NCBI GenBank assembly: GCA_902728285.1
Contig: CACVBU010000271.1
Span: 885,371 to 949,370 of the forward strand
Length of the DNA stretch: 64,000 nucleotides
Reading direction: 5' to 3'
Source: Clytia hemisphaerica
Lineage: Eukaryota > Cnidaria > Hydrozoa > Leptothecata > Clytiidae
The notes under the pieces are model-generated. The model was not told the origin of the DNA. It searched no databases and saw only the letters and a program-made list of their open reading frames with translations. Shown piece after piece: positions 25,701-37,700 of the stretch. The first letter of the stretch is position 1. Each line of letters starts with the position of its first letter. Made by a program: the position numbers and the translations under genes.

Positions 25701-28700
25701 CAAGCTGTATGTCTTCAACTTAAAATCATCTTTGTTTTTGTCCTGATTTTTGCCTTGATATGCATTTTATTTTCAAAAGGGTTTCAAGCTCTGACCTTTG
25801 TTGCATTGTTACTTTATGCTATCATGTCTTGGAGTCAGAGTCATCCAATCTGAACACAAAGATTTAATAATTTGAATAATATTTGATACAGAATAACTCT
25901 CGTTCGACTGTATATTATCATTCATGTTTTGTTTCAATTTTCACAATTGATTGATTGAGTATCAAAAAATTACTTCTAACAAAATGTTACCATTTCAGGG
26001 AGGCCTTGGGTCCAGCTTGTTATATCTTGATTTCTTCTCCATCGTTGCACAGGTAACTATAGTTCTCTTTCGAGCTTATCTATGTTAAAGCTAGGCCCCA
26101 AGCGGTTTATAATTTGACGGCGTGGCTGGATTTTTTCTTCTGCATATTTTTTTAACCCTTAATTCGTCATTCATCCGAAATCTTTACCTTAGAAAGTTTT
26201 ACCTTAGATTTAGATTTAGATTAACTTTTAACAATTCAACCTTTACATTTTGATTTAACTGATCGATTCCTTTTCAGCGTTCTGCACTCGCAATAACAGC
26301 AAACTGTTGCCACTCAGTCACCGTAGATGACTTTCAATACGTCAAAGATTCCATCCAAGTGCTCTCAAATCGCCTCACGCAACAGGTTCATTGATTTTTC
26401 AAAATCAGAGAGGTCGTTATTGGGTGGTTTCAATCATTTTTTCCCCTAATAAAATTACGATCATCCTTTTGTTAACTCTATTAGGGTCATGGGGTGTATT
26501 AGTAGACCACCCTAACCAGTCCTAGAGGCTCTTTGATTAGGTCGGTTTTGGTTCTTATGTAAAAAATATTCTGTGATAATTTATGGCGTTTGTTTTTATT
26601 AGGACAAAAAATCATTGGAGAGTGTTTGTTTGGCTTTTGCTCGACTCGTGGACAATGTTCAGAATGAAAAAGTAAGAACATCTCATTATTCTTAATTTTG
26701 ATAATAGCTGGAATAGTACGTCACTTTTCTCGTGTTAGGTGGAATAGTACGTCACTTTTCTCGTGTTTGGTGGAATAGTACGTCACTTTTCTCGTGTTAG
26801 GTGGAATAGTACGTCACTTTTTCTCGTGTTAGGTGGAATAGTACGTCACTTTTCTCGTGTTAGGTGGAATAGTACGTCACTTTTCTCGTGTTAGGTGGAA
26901 TAGTACGTCACTTTTCTCGTGTTAGGTGGAATAGTACGTCACTTTTCTCGTGTTAGGTGGAATAGTACGTCACTTTTCTCGTGTTAGGTGGAATAGTACG
27001 TCACTTTTCTCGTGTTAGGTGGAATAGTACGTCACTTTTCTCGTGTTTCATAGAGACATATTGACCATTGCGTTTACCATTGAATTTATTATGACTGGTC
27101 AGTGAATGGCCACTTTTTAAATGCTTTTCTTCTACTATCATATTCGTGCTGAATGTTTCTCCTTTTTTTATTACTCAGGCATTAATCGAAGAACTGTGTG
27201 AGCACAATCTATTGGCAAACTTGAAGCAGTTGGTATGTAAACTTTACATTTCTGTATTTAAAAAACCTTGGGAAAAATCGTCTACAAATCTTTGGGAAAT
27301 CTGTCTATAAATGTTAAAAACCATGTTAAACATGTGTAGCATACATTTAAAGTATGGTATATTATCATTATATCATTTGTGCAGTGATTTCTAGCTTTTA
27401 GGTTAGGGCATATTCCCATTATGGGAAGGTGAATGCGTGTGTATGTCTGTCTGTCTGTGTCATATTGTCATATTTTTTCCGTTGTCCCTTTTTAACGATA
27501 ATCATGGTTTTGAGATACACAATGATTTCATTGTTATGTCTTGCGACCTTATCTGTTATAGTATTCCCAAATGACTTCAATAGATGATTTTTTTTCAAAT
27601 GTAGCTTTTACTTTTTTAACTGATGATAGCCGTGACGGTTCGAAATAATAACTTAATCTTGTGAACACATAGCTCTTTGAGTTTTTCTGTAAAGTACATG
27701 GCTTTTCAATCAGAATTTTCGTCATTTTTTAGCTGATCATTTCACCACCTTTGATCAGCAGCAACACTTTTGTGACGGTGATCCGGATGTTGGCCACCAT
27801 GTGTTCATGCTCCTCTGCCATCGCCGTCAAATTGCTCAAATTAAGTAAGTCATCTACTATTTCCTTTTTAACTTGTTTACTTAATAAAAATTTACTAACA
27901 AAAAAAAAAGAAAAAAAATTAACAAGTATTTACCTTTTCCAACCTGCAGTTATAAGGTATATTTATTTCAATCATTTATCATACTGGACCAGTTATTCAT
28001 CTTTTATACATCACTGTTTAGAGTTAACGATCTCACTCTTTCTGTACTGCGGCTTGAAATCTCCATCAATTGTTTCCTCAAAACTGTCACATTATTCAGG
28101 TTTGGGAAAAACAAAACAATGATTACTTTATAACCATACATAATCATAACCATTGAAATGTTTGCTAAGCCCATCAAAAGAACTTCACTTAAAGACCCCA
28201 TGTCCCCGGCCATTAGATAAGACATCAGAAAGACTTCAGTACATAACACAGACACTGCGATATATTTTGTCTCGTTAAAATTTGCCGGTAATTTCCGTGC
28301 CCGGTAACTTTGCATCATGCAAAACAAGAGAAGTAAGTTGATAAATAAAAATCCCACCCTATCGAATGTATAAGTGTTACATGAGATGTATTCAACGATC
28401 TTCAAATTATCTCTTTCAATTGTGATAACATTTCCTTTAAGATATACCTCAGCTAGCGTGATTAGACTTATGATAATCACTTGACATACAACAATGACAA
28501 AACTTATCATCCAGCGAGTCGTTTTTAATTCTTTCATTGTCATGAGTAATTTACTGTTGAAAATAACAAGAAATTTCTGTGTTTTGACTAGTGTGATTGA
28601 ACAGGAGAGTGTCCACAGACAACCTTTCATTAAGGGTTTGGTATAACATAGTGTTTTGCTTGCTGGTAAGATGACCATCAATTGTGAGAGAAAAAGTAAG

Positions 28701-31700
28701 GTGTGTGTGATCAAGTGTATGAATACTAGATGGAAATCTGAAGCTTTAATAATGGGTGTGTTCCGATATCTACAAAACACGAGTAATGTGAACAAACAGA
28801 TGAGAGATCCAGTGATTGAAACAGCGACCGATACAAAGACCATTTGATTGGATTGCTTCAACGGTTTTGATTGGTAGGGAATACACTCAGTGCGTTCACT
28901 GTTAGACATGGTACGGTCAGGACATCGTGAACATTGAGTGTTATTTCCAACGCGGATAGAACCCAGTGGACATTTGACACATTTCCAACAACATTGAACG
29001 TGCGTGTTCAATAAGATGCGCTCAAAACCTTGTTCACACTCACTTGAACATATTCTTGTAGCGTTATCTCGAAAGTTCCTAAATACTCGAAAAGCAGTTG
29101 TTCGATTTGGCTCAGAAAAGAGTTCCGATTCTCGATCATACAACGTCAAGACTGGGTTTGAATAAAACCCAGGAAAATTGCTATTGGTTCCATAAACATC
29201 TTTGTATATCTGATCAAGTTTTGAATCATTGTTTCTGTATCTACCTTTGCGACATATCGTTCTAGTGATTTCTAGGAAGGCCTTGTATACAGAGCTATCC
29301 CAAACGTCAATGTTTTCATAACTACGTCGAAAGTAATATTTCGAAAGGAAGTCGACCCTCATACTCCAGAATCTTCGATTGACAACAATTCTTATCCATG
29401 GCAGATCTCTGATCGTTTGGAATCTGAACACCATTTCAAAGTAGTTTGAGATATCTAAGTTTCGGTAATGCTTGTAATATTTCCGTAAATACATGATTTG
29501 AGCGTTGGCTTTTGTTGCGTTTGAGATTCCCACTGGCGGTGCGTTTGCCACCAGAATCCACATTATCTTTTGTTTGGGCTTTGCTTTGTGTACCAAATTC
29601 ATCAGTTTGCTTAGTCTACTGTTACTTTTCCCATAAACGATGAAGCTGTTAGCTATCTGTGAGAATGTTAATGTCATATTAATGCTGTCGACGGCCTTTG
29701 TGGACGATGGGAGCTGAAATTTAGACAAAAGACAGACTTTGTTCTGATATAAAATTTCATTTATTCCCGATATTAGATCTCTTTTATGAGCTTCCGTGTA
29801 TGAATCCGAGACAAAGTTAGACTCGTTGATCATGAACACCTTTTTGATGTTTGCCAAAGCCTCGAGTGTGGATCGACGGTTTCTTTTCATAACGTTGATG
29901 ATATGGTAGTTATCAGGATCAAGACTTACATCCTCTGCAAAAATGTCTTGAGACAATTTGAATAAAGGGATTCGCTGGATTTGTAGCATGTAAGCGGCCA
30001 TTTTGAAATTTTGCCCGTCAGCGCTCGTAAATATAGCTATAATCTCGTAATTGGGTTTGGGGTTTCGTTGTGGAAATAAGATATCGATCAGCACATCGAC
30101 TATACCCTTTTGATAGCACGCTGTATCGTACAGTAAACCTCCCAATTGAAACTTGTCGTTTGTGTATCTCTTAGTATTCCTTTGGACGTATCTCAAGTAA
30201 GTTTTGAAAGCTGAATATCCCAACACGTTGTCGAATGAAAAGTATGGATACCGATTCTTCATTACGTCGAAAATTCCGGCCACGACGAAAGTTTTCTTTT
30301 GCGGTGACCTTGAATGTCGTGGTAAGATGGTTTGACGCCCATAATTTCCACACAAAGTTTTCATGTCGTTATATTTTGGTCTCTGGAACGTCACTCTAAA
30401 CATGTCGTACGATCCGTACGGTAACAGCGACCAACAAGCCGATAGTGAGACCAATAAAAGGAGAACTGATCGTAACATCATGACATCTCCATCTATCTCC
30501 AGCAAGAAAATATCTGTTTTTTCTGTCACATAAACTGAGAAACTTTTTATCCTAAGTAACATATGCGTCTTTTCTCGAGGACCAAAAGGTGTTTCATATA
30601 TTATTTGAAGTTCATTATATTCAAAACATTTCCAAAATTTAAACTTCATCCTACTTTTCTTTCATTATGTTTGTTTTTAATTAACTTTTTTATCTCGCAC
30701 TTCTATGATAGCTCTCCCAGTATCAATATGTATCATCAGAACTTTAAATATAAATGTAGGAACTTCTTTTCATCAAACTTAGAGTTTTTGTACTTTCGTT
30801 TTGTCCCGGGGGTCAAGGATGCGATTCTGGGGTGGGGTCAGCCAGATGTAAAAAATCTTGACGTGCATGGATAATTTTCTTCACTACTATTTGAAATTTT
30901 TCCATGAAGGGTTTTTTTTAAAGCAGTATGTAGTATTTGCTGTTTTCAGTTTAGTATTCCATTTTTTTCCAAAAATGCTATCTATGATAAAAATGTCGGT
31001 AACCTTTTTCAGCTGCCTGTAATTTAATTTACGTGTTCTCTATTTTCCTATTAATTTTCATTTCTATTACCAATTAAACTCTTCTATATAATATGTTAGA
31101 TCTATCGAATAAATTTTCCCCACACGTTTGAGAAAAATGAAAAGCTAATTTGATATAATAAATTTGAAAATATATTTTGGAGATCTACGAAAGATGAGGA
31201 AGGTTGTAATCGTAATATTGTCTACTCTCGCGATCTTGCAATACGGCGGATCAAAGAGTACGACTTCAACAGGCACTACCTCAAAAGACAGTTCGCAGGA
31301 CACAATCTCGGGGAAAGATGCCACTTCGCAGGACACGACCTCTGGAAAAGATGCCACTTCGCAGGACACAACCTCGGGGAAAGATGCCACTTCGCAGGAC
31401 ACAACCTCGGGGAAAGATACCTCTTCGCAGGACACAACCTCGGGGAAAGATGCCACTTCGCAGGACACAACCTCGGGGAAAGATGCCACTTCGCAGGACA
31501 CAACCTCAGGGAAAGATGCCACTTCGCAGGACACAACCTCGGGGAAAGATACTTCTTCGCAGGACACAACCTCGGGGAAAGATACCACTTCGCAGGACAC
31601 AACCTCAGGGAAAGATGCCACTTCGCAGGACACAACCTCGGGGAAAGATACCACTTCGCAGGACACAACCTCGGGGAAAGATACCACTTCGCAGGACACA

Positions 31701-34700
31701 ACCTCGGGGAAAGATACCACTTCGCAGGACACAACCTCAGGGAAAGATGCCACTTCGCAGGACACAACCTCGGGGAAAGATACCACTTCGCAGGACACAA
31801 CCTCGGGGAAAGATACTACTTCGCAGGACACAACCTTCGGGGAAAGATACCACTTCGCAGGACACAACCTCGGGGAAAGATACTACTTCGCAAGACACAA
31901 CCTCGGGGAAAGATACCACTTCGCAGGACACAACCTCGGGGAAAGATACCACTTCGCAGGACACAACCTCGGGGAAAGATACCACTTCGGCAAAGGATAC
32001 TTCTTCCTCAAAAGACTCTTCTTCGAAACATCAAAAGAAATGGTATACCAAAGTGAAATACACACCACCAAAGCGAAAACAACTTTGTAACAAATACGGA
32101 CGTTTTGAACTTTTACCAAAACACATGTCCGATAAAACTACCACTTTAGTCGTGGTCGGAATTTTCAATGTCATAAAATGGAAAGAACCTTATTTTTCAT
32201 TCAGCAATATTGTTGGCTACGAGTCCTTTATCACGTATTTGAAATATTTTCAAATGCGCACGTTGAAATACACGAAGAATGAATTCCAATTTGGCGGCAT
32301 TGTCTACGATATGGGTTGTTATTACAAGAGGATGGTTGACGTCATGATGGATTTACTATTCCCGCCTCCCGATAAACCGAATTACGAGATCGTTGCCATA
32401 TTTACGAGCGCTGGTGGGCAGCAATTCAAAATGGCCGCTTACATGCTACAAATCCAGCGCGTCCCTTTATTCAAACTGACAACTGATTTATTTTTCGAAA
32501 ACTTCAGTCTTGATTTGAAAACATACCGTATCATTGATGTCATGAAAAGGAACCGCGATTCCACGCTTGATGCTTTGTTGGACGTCCAACATGCTCTCAA
32601 CCTAACCGAGTCCAACTATGTGTCAGATCCGTTTACATCAAAACAGAAACGTGAACTAGTTTCCGAAATAGAACAAGAATTTCACCAAAATGACATTTGT
32701 CTACTCACACAAATGGAATCACCTTTTAGTAGAGAGTCGTTCGCAGCTATAAACATGACTTTCAGATACTCTCAGTTCGCTAATAACTTTTTCATCTACA
32801 GTCACAGGCAATTAAAGACTATACGATTAATGAATTTAGTCCATGGTATCCGACCAAATCAGAAAATCATATGGGTCACAGTGCGCATGCTTGACCATCT
32901 CTCACACCTATCAAACACGTCTATAGAGAACGCGCAAATAGTTTTCTTACAAAAATATTACCCTGTGGAAAACGCAGAAACAAAGAATTATTTCGCTAAC
33001 ATTTTCAAAAGGAAAACAGCTCATGACATACCTTGGATAAGGGCCGCACTGAATGAAGACGCATGGCCAATAAGAATTTACGAGTTCGGGAAACGATTCT
33101 TTGTGGACGAAATTGCAAATATCGACGTTTGGGACGGTGTCATATACAGAGCTTTCCAGCAAATCACTCTGCAAATTGTGAAGAAAGCGAGATACAAGAA
33201 CGCCAGAAAGAAATTTAAACTTGAGAACATGTATAAAGACGTGTATGCTATAAAAAAGTTTTTTCCTGGCTTCTCTTCCAGACCATCTCTGTTGTTGTAT
33301 GAAAACGGTATTTTCAGGGTACAGAAAAAAGCCATTATGAACCAAGTTTTTGACGAGTATGTCGGGAATTCTACAAGAATATGTTCGGGTGAGTGTGAAC
33401 AAGGTTTTGAACGCGTTTTGTTGAACACGCATGTTCAATGTTGTTGGAAATGTGTCAAATGTCCACTGGGTTCTATCCGCGTTGGAAATAACACACAATG
33501 TTGGCGATGTCCTGACCGTACCATGTCTAACAGTGAACGCATTGAGTGTATTCCCTACCAATCAAAACCGTTGAAGCAATCCAATCAAGTGGTCTTTGTA
33601 TCGGTCGCTGTTTCAATCACTGGATCTCTCATCTGTTTGTTCACATTACTCGTGTTTTGTAGATATCGGAACACACCCATCATAAAAGCGTCAGATTTTC
33701 ATCTCGTATTCATACACTTGATCACACACACCTTACTTTTTCTCTCACAATTGATGGTCATCTTACCAGCAAGTAAAACACTATGTTATACCAAACCCTT
33801 CATGAAAGGTTGTCTGTGGACACTCTCCTGTTCAATCACGCTAGTCAAAACACAGAAGCTTCTTGTGATTTTCAACAGTAAACTACGCTTAACCACGAAA
33901 GAATTAAAAACAACTCGCTGGATGATAGGCCTCGTTATTGTAATCTGTCAATTACTTGTCATCGGTTTTCTGTTACTAATGGAGGTCTATTATCCTGGAG
34001 ATATCTTCAAGACCGAGAGGGACGATTTAGCGATTGTTGAATACAGTTCGTGCAGCACTCATCCCTTCGACCAAGCAGCTTTTATAATTGTCGACTTACT
34101 CTTGATGCTTTGCATGGTTCAAAGTTATCGAGCACGTAAGTTACCGGCCAACTTCAAAGAGACAAAGTACATTGCAGTGTCCGTACTTTTTGCTGAAGTC
34201 TTTTTACTGACGTATTTAGTAGCAGGGGATAGTGGGCCTTTAACCGACACTCTTTTGATGGCTTCTGCGAATATTGCAATGGTTACTATCATGTATGGAT
34301 ATAAAGTGATTCTTGTACTGTTTTGTCCAAAACTGAACGACGCAGGGGTGCTCAAACGTCAATTGATCGAACTTTCGCACAAAAGCGTTGATAGAACAAT
34401 ATCATTGACATCTGCAAGCTGTTAATTTATACATTCAACGCTTTGTATTTTAATTATTCTTTTGTTCCCTGGAGGAAAGTTATATAGTTTTGATTTTGTT
34501 CTTTAATTCTCCTTCAAGTGACGTCCATGCTAATTTTGCTTAAGTTGAAGTAATGAACCAAAACCTTTATTTTTAAAAGTATTAACTTTCACACAACTGT
34601 GCGGTTCCCACTTCAAGGCAAAGATGACGTTTTCTTAATGTGTTGATTTCACCAATACTCTCGTGTTTGGTCAGTCATGGAGAACTGATAGAGCTTTAGG

Positions 34701-37700
34701 ACAGTTCAGTTTTTTCTCGTTGCAAAGATTACATAGTAAGTCTGCGACTGCAGTCGGAGGCGACCCGAAGGCTCCTCTTTCGATAGCTATCTAACCGAAG
34801 GTAGGTGAGGACGCCACTCTTTCTCCCTGGATTTCTCCATATACACTTGACTCTTCTCTTAATTGCTGAGAATCACACAGAGGTATCAAGTACCATTTTG
34901 AGAATCTTTGGTATGACCCGGCTGGGGGTTGAATCCACAACCATGCGCACCGTAGCCGGATGCCCTACCACTGCACTACGGTTGTAAAGATTACGTAGAA
35001 CTTACAGTGGTCCAAGTTCTTCCGTCTCAGATTTTTGTCTCGAAAGAATTCTCAGAATTCGGATCAACAGAACTAATTTTGTGAAAACGTCCTAATACGG
35101 ATATAAACCTGAAGTGAATGTTATTGAGCGGTTCCAGTTAGAGCCCGTTTCCCCCCTGTGGGTGGACCACATGGATTTCCCGTAACAATTTCCCTATGAA
35201 AAACTTCCGTAACATTCAAAAGTTTTTTAGGGAAAATCCGGAAAAATCTTGGATTTTCCGATACTTAACAAGAAAATAGAGCAAACTTTATGGATTTTCC
35301 GATACAGATGACCAAATATTTAGGAAAATCTTGCATAACCTTTTTCACAATTTCTCAAGGTTTCCAAGTGAAAAAAAAACACCAAAAACCTTTCTGGTAC
35401 TGCCCGTAAAGACTTTTCAAAAAAAATTTTGTGTGAAGGCCCTTCCCTGTCTGAGATATATTAAAACTTTACTTTGACCAATGAACTTCTCATTTAGACA
35501 TCACTGAGACATTACGCTATATTCTTATCGGGAACAATGATGCTCCGACAGACGAGATCGTAGACCTCGTACCGCGCAGTCCACAAGAACTTTACGAACT
35601 CGTATGTCTAATATCCGAGCTTCTCCCTGAACTTCCTACCGATGGTGTCTTCTCAATCGATGCTCAGCTTCGTAAAGGTACTCTCCAAAACAGTCAGCTC
35701 GGCTTGTGGCAGTGGAAAGATGATAAAAGCAATTGGCATTCGTACACCTGGGTAGACAATCGTATCATCGAGGCCGCTTACCAGGGCGGTGAAGATGAAA
35801 TTAGCCTGTCGACGCTTGGGCGCAACTACATCATTGATTTCTCCAATATGCAACAGGTGAGCTTTTCTTTGACATCTCTTTCTTACATAACATTTCATTT
35901 ACAAAGCTTTATCTTGTTGAGAAAATAAGGTTGGTTGATCGACAAAAAAATTAAATTACAGTCAAACTTAGCCACCAAATTTGGTTAAAATGGCGGCAAA
36001 AACAAAACTGCAAAGTTTATCAAAATTTCTTTTGATTGCTCTTTCGTTTCATTGTGCCTTATCTTAAGAATAGTATTAGGTTTAACATACTCCTGGAAGA
36101 TCGATTTTTATCGACTTCAATTCAAATTAGAACAAAATCATGTTAAAATGGCAGCGAAAACGTAATTCTTTTGTGGAAGATTAAGAGTCGGCGTCAGTGA
36201 AAATTGAAATAGGGAATCAATTTATTTGAATGTCGATTCGTCGGAATATACTTTCAATTTAGCCCGTAAAACAACTAATGAAATTGGTCTCCTCTAAGCA
36301 TGCTTTGCCTAACACTAACTTTTAAAACTTCATTCAGCTTCATTAGCACCTTTTTCGCAACATTCGTAACTTGCCATCACCGCTAGCCTCGGACCATTAT
36401 TCCTTGTCCTTTTTACGTATTAGATAAACGAAGACACCGGCACAATTCGTTCCATCCAGCGTAAAATGGGTTCCAATGCAGCGGCATCATCTTCATCTTC
36501 ACAACGAGACTGCGTCATCAAAGAGACAGACGAACGCTCATGCGTGTTCGAGGAAGATAACAAAGTCGGTAAAGGCGTCGTCCAATCGCTGATCGCTATC
36601 GTATTTGATGTATACTACTCGTCTGTCGGCCCAGCCGTCAAACACAAATGTTTAACGTGTTTATTGAAAATGATATACCATTCGCCGCCGGATCTTTTGA
36701 AAGCCGTGTTAGGAAAAATCCCAATTTCAAGCTACATCGCTGGAATGTTGTCGTCATCTGATTTGAGAACGGTTTGTTCGGCGTTGCAAAAAGCGGACAT
36801 TTTAATGTCCAAACTTACAGAGACTTTTCATGTATATTTCCGACGTGAAGGTGTTATGCACCGGATAAAAACTTTAACAGAATCCGACGAGAAAGACGGA
36901 AGCCGACCCAGTTCTAAAGCTTCCTCGCCTGAAGACTCGAAACACGGCCAGGCTGTCGGTGGTAGCGGAAAAAAAGTTTCTTCGAATGATAGCATAGAAG
37001 TCAGTGCCTCTTCTTCCTCCTCAACTTCAAAGTAAGCAACAGCTTATAAGCTAGATAATGGTCTTTTCCTATTGTGTTAGTAGGATCTAGTCATCCCGCA
37101 TGTGAGACAATTTTTCAAATTCTTTGACAATATCTATCTTTAAAAGGCGGTCAGATGGTACCTTATCGACTCTTTTTATGCCTGCCTTTATTTCGCCCTC
37201 GACGAAAAAAATATTGCCTATAAGGACTGGCGTAAAAAGGTTCCATAACGTATTTCAGGATTCTCAACAAATCATATTATCAAGTGGTTGCCCGTGATTC
37301 GCATCCTTTTAAAACACTCATATTTGCGGCCAGTGCTTGTTTGTCTGAAATCTTTCCTTTGTAGCTTGAATTCGTGTAGTACTGTGTACTTGTTTTCTTA
37401 ATTCTTTTCATTTTCTTCGCAGACTTGCATCCTTAAGGAACCGAAAGAAGAACGCTAAAAAACTGAAAGGGAAGTCTTCGAAATCTTCACTCAACGACGA
37501 CTCTCCTCCTTCCCTCAGAAGCAAGCGCTCGAACGACGGGATGCGACCAAAGTCTGCCACTTTTTCGTCCTCCGCGCATTCCACGAATACAGGCAGTAAT
37601 GTTGCCTCGAAAGCTTCGTTCTTTGCCAGTTTCACACCGCGATGGGGCCGATCACAATCTTTTCAAAACACCTCGTCGTCCTCGAACGAGAAATCATTAA

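Larger units (their letters stand above)
27845..35497 (+). other. TRIP12 intron 15 (7.65 kb) hosting two receptor genes
   Basis: The intron separates the last armadillo exon from the WWE exon. It contains a minus-strand and a plus-strand intronless receptor gene, the 712-bp spacer between their starts, and a SINE at 34737-34980. Segment 34999-35497 shows only GGATTTTCCGATAC-type short repeats. Confidence 0.85.

Noticed and set aside
26708-27048. CRISPR-like array
   Set aside because: The 31-bp units are contiguous with no unique spacers, in an animal intron. It is a minisatellite.
30482-30649. Upstream 56-codon extension of receptor A
   Set aside because: The ATG at 30481 directly begins a good signal peptide, which the extension would bury. 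The frame is open upstream only by chance.
31318-31850. Start of the 1,035-residue plus frame at 31318 ([11 protein letters not shown] repeats) as the true receptor B N-terminus
   Set aside because: It lacks a signal peptide and is the out-of-frame reading of the minisatellite. The 31194 start gives a signal peptide in the frame that is lost at the extra T at 31836.
31145-31867. 240-residue minus-strand open frame of [11 protein letters not shown]-type repeats (and similar frames at 31276-31800 and 31737-31985)
   Set aside because: It is only the reverse strand of the 33-bp coding minisatellite, which is stop-free in several frames. There is no start context or conserved domain.
32947-33561. 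204-residue minus-strand open frame
   Set aside because: It is a shadow of the receptor B coding sequence, with no family resemblance.
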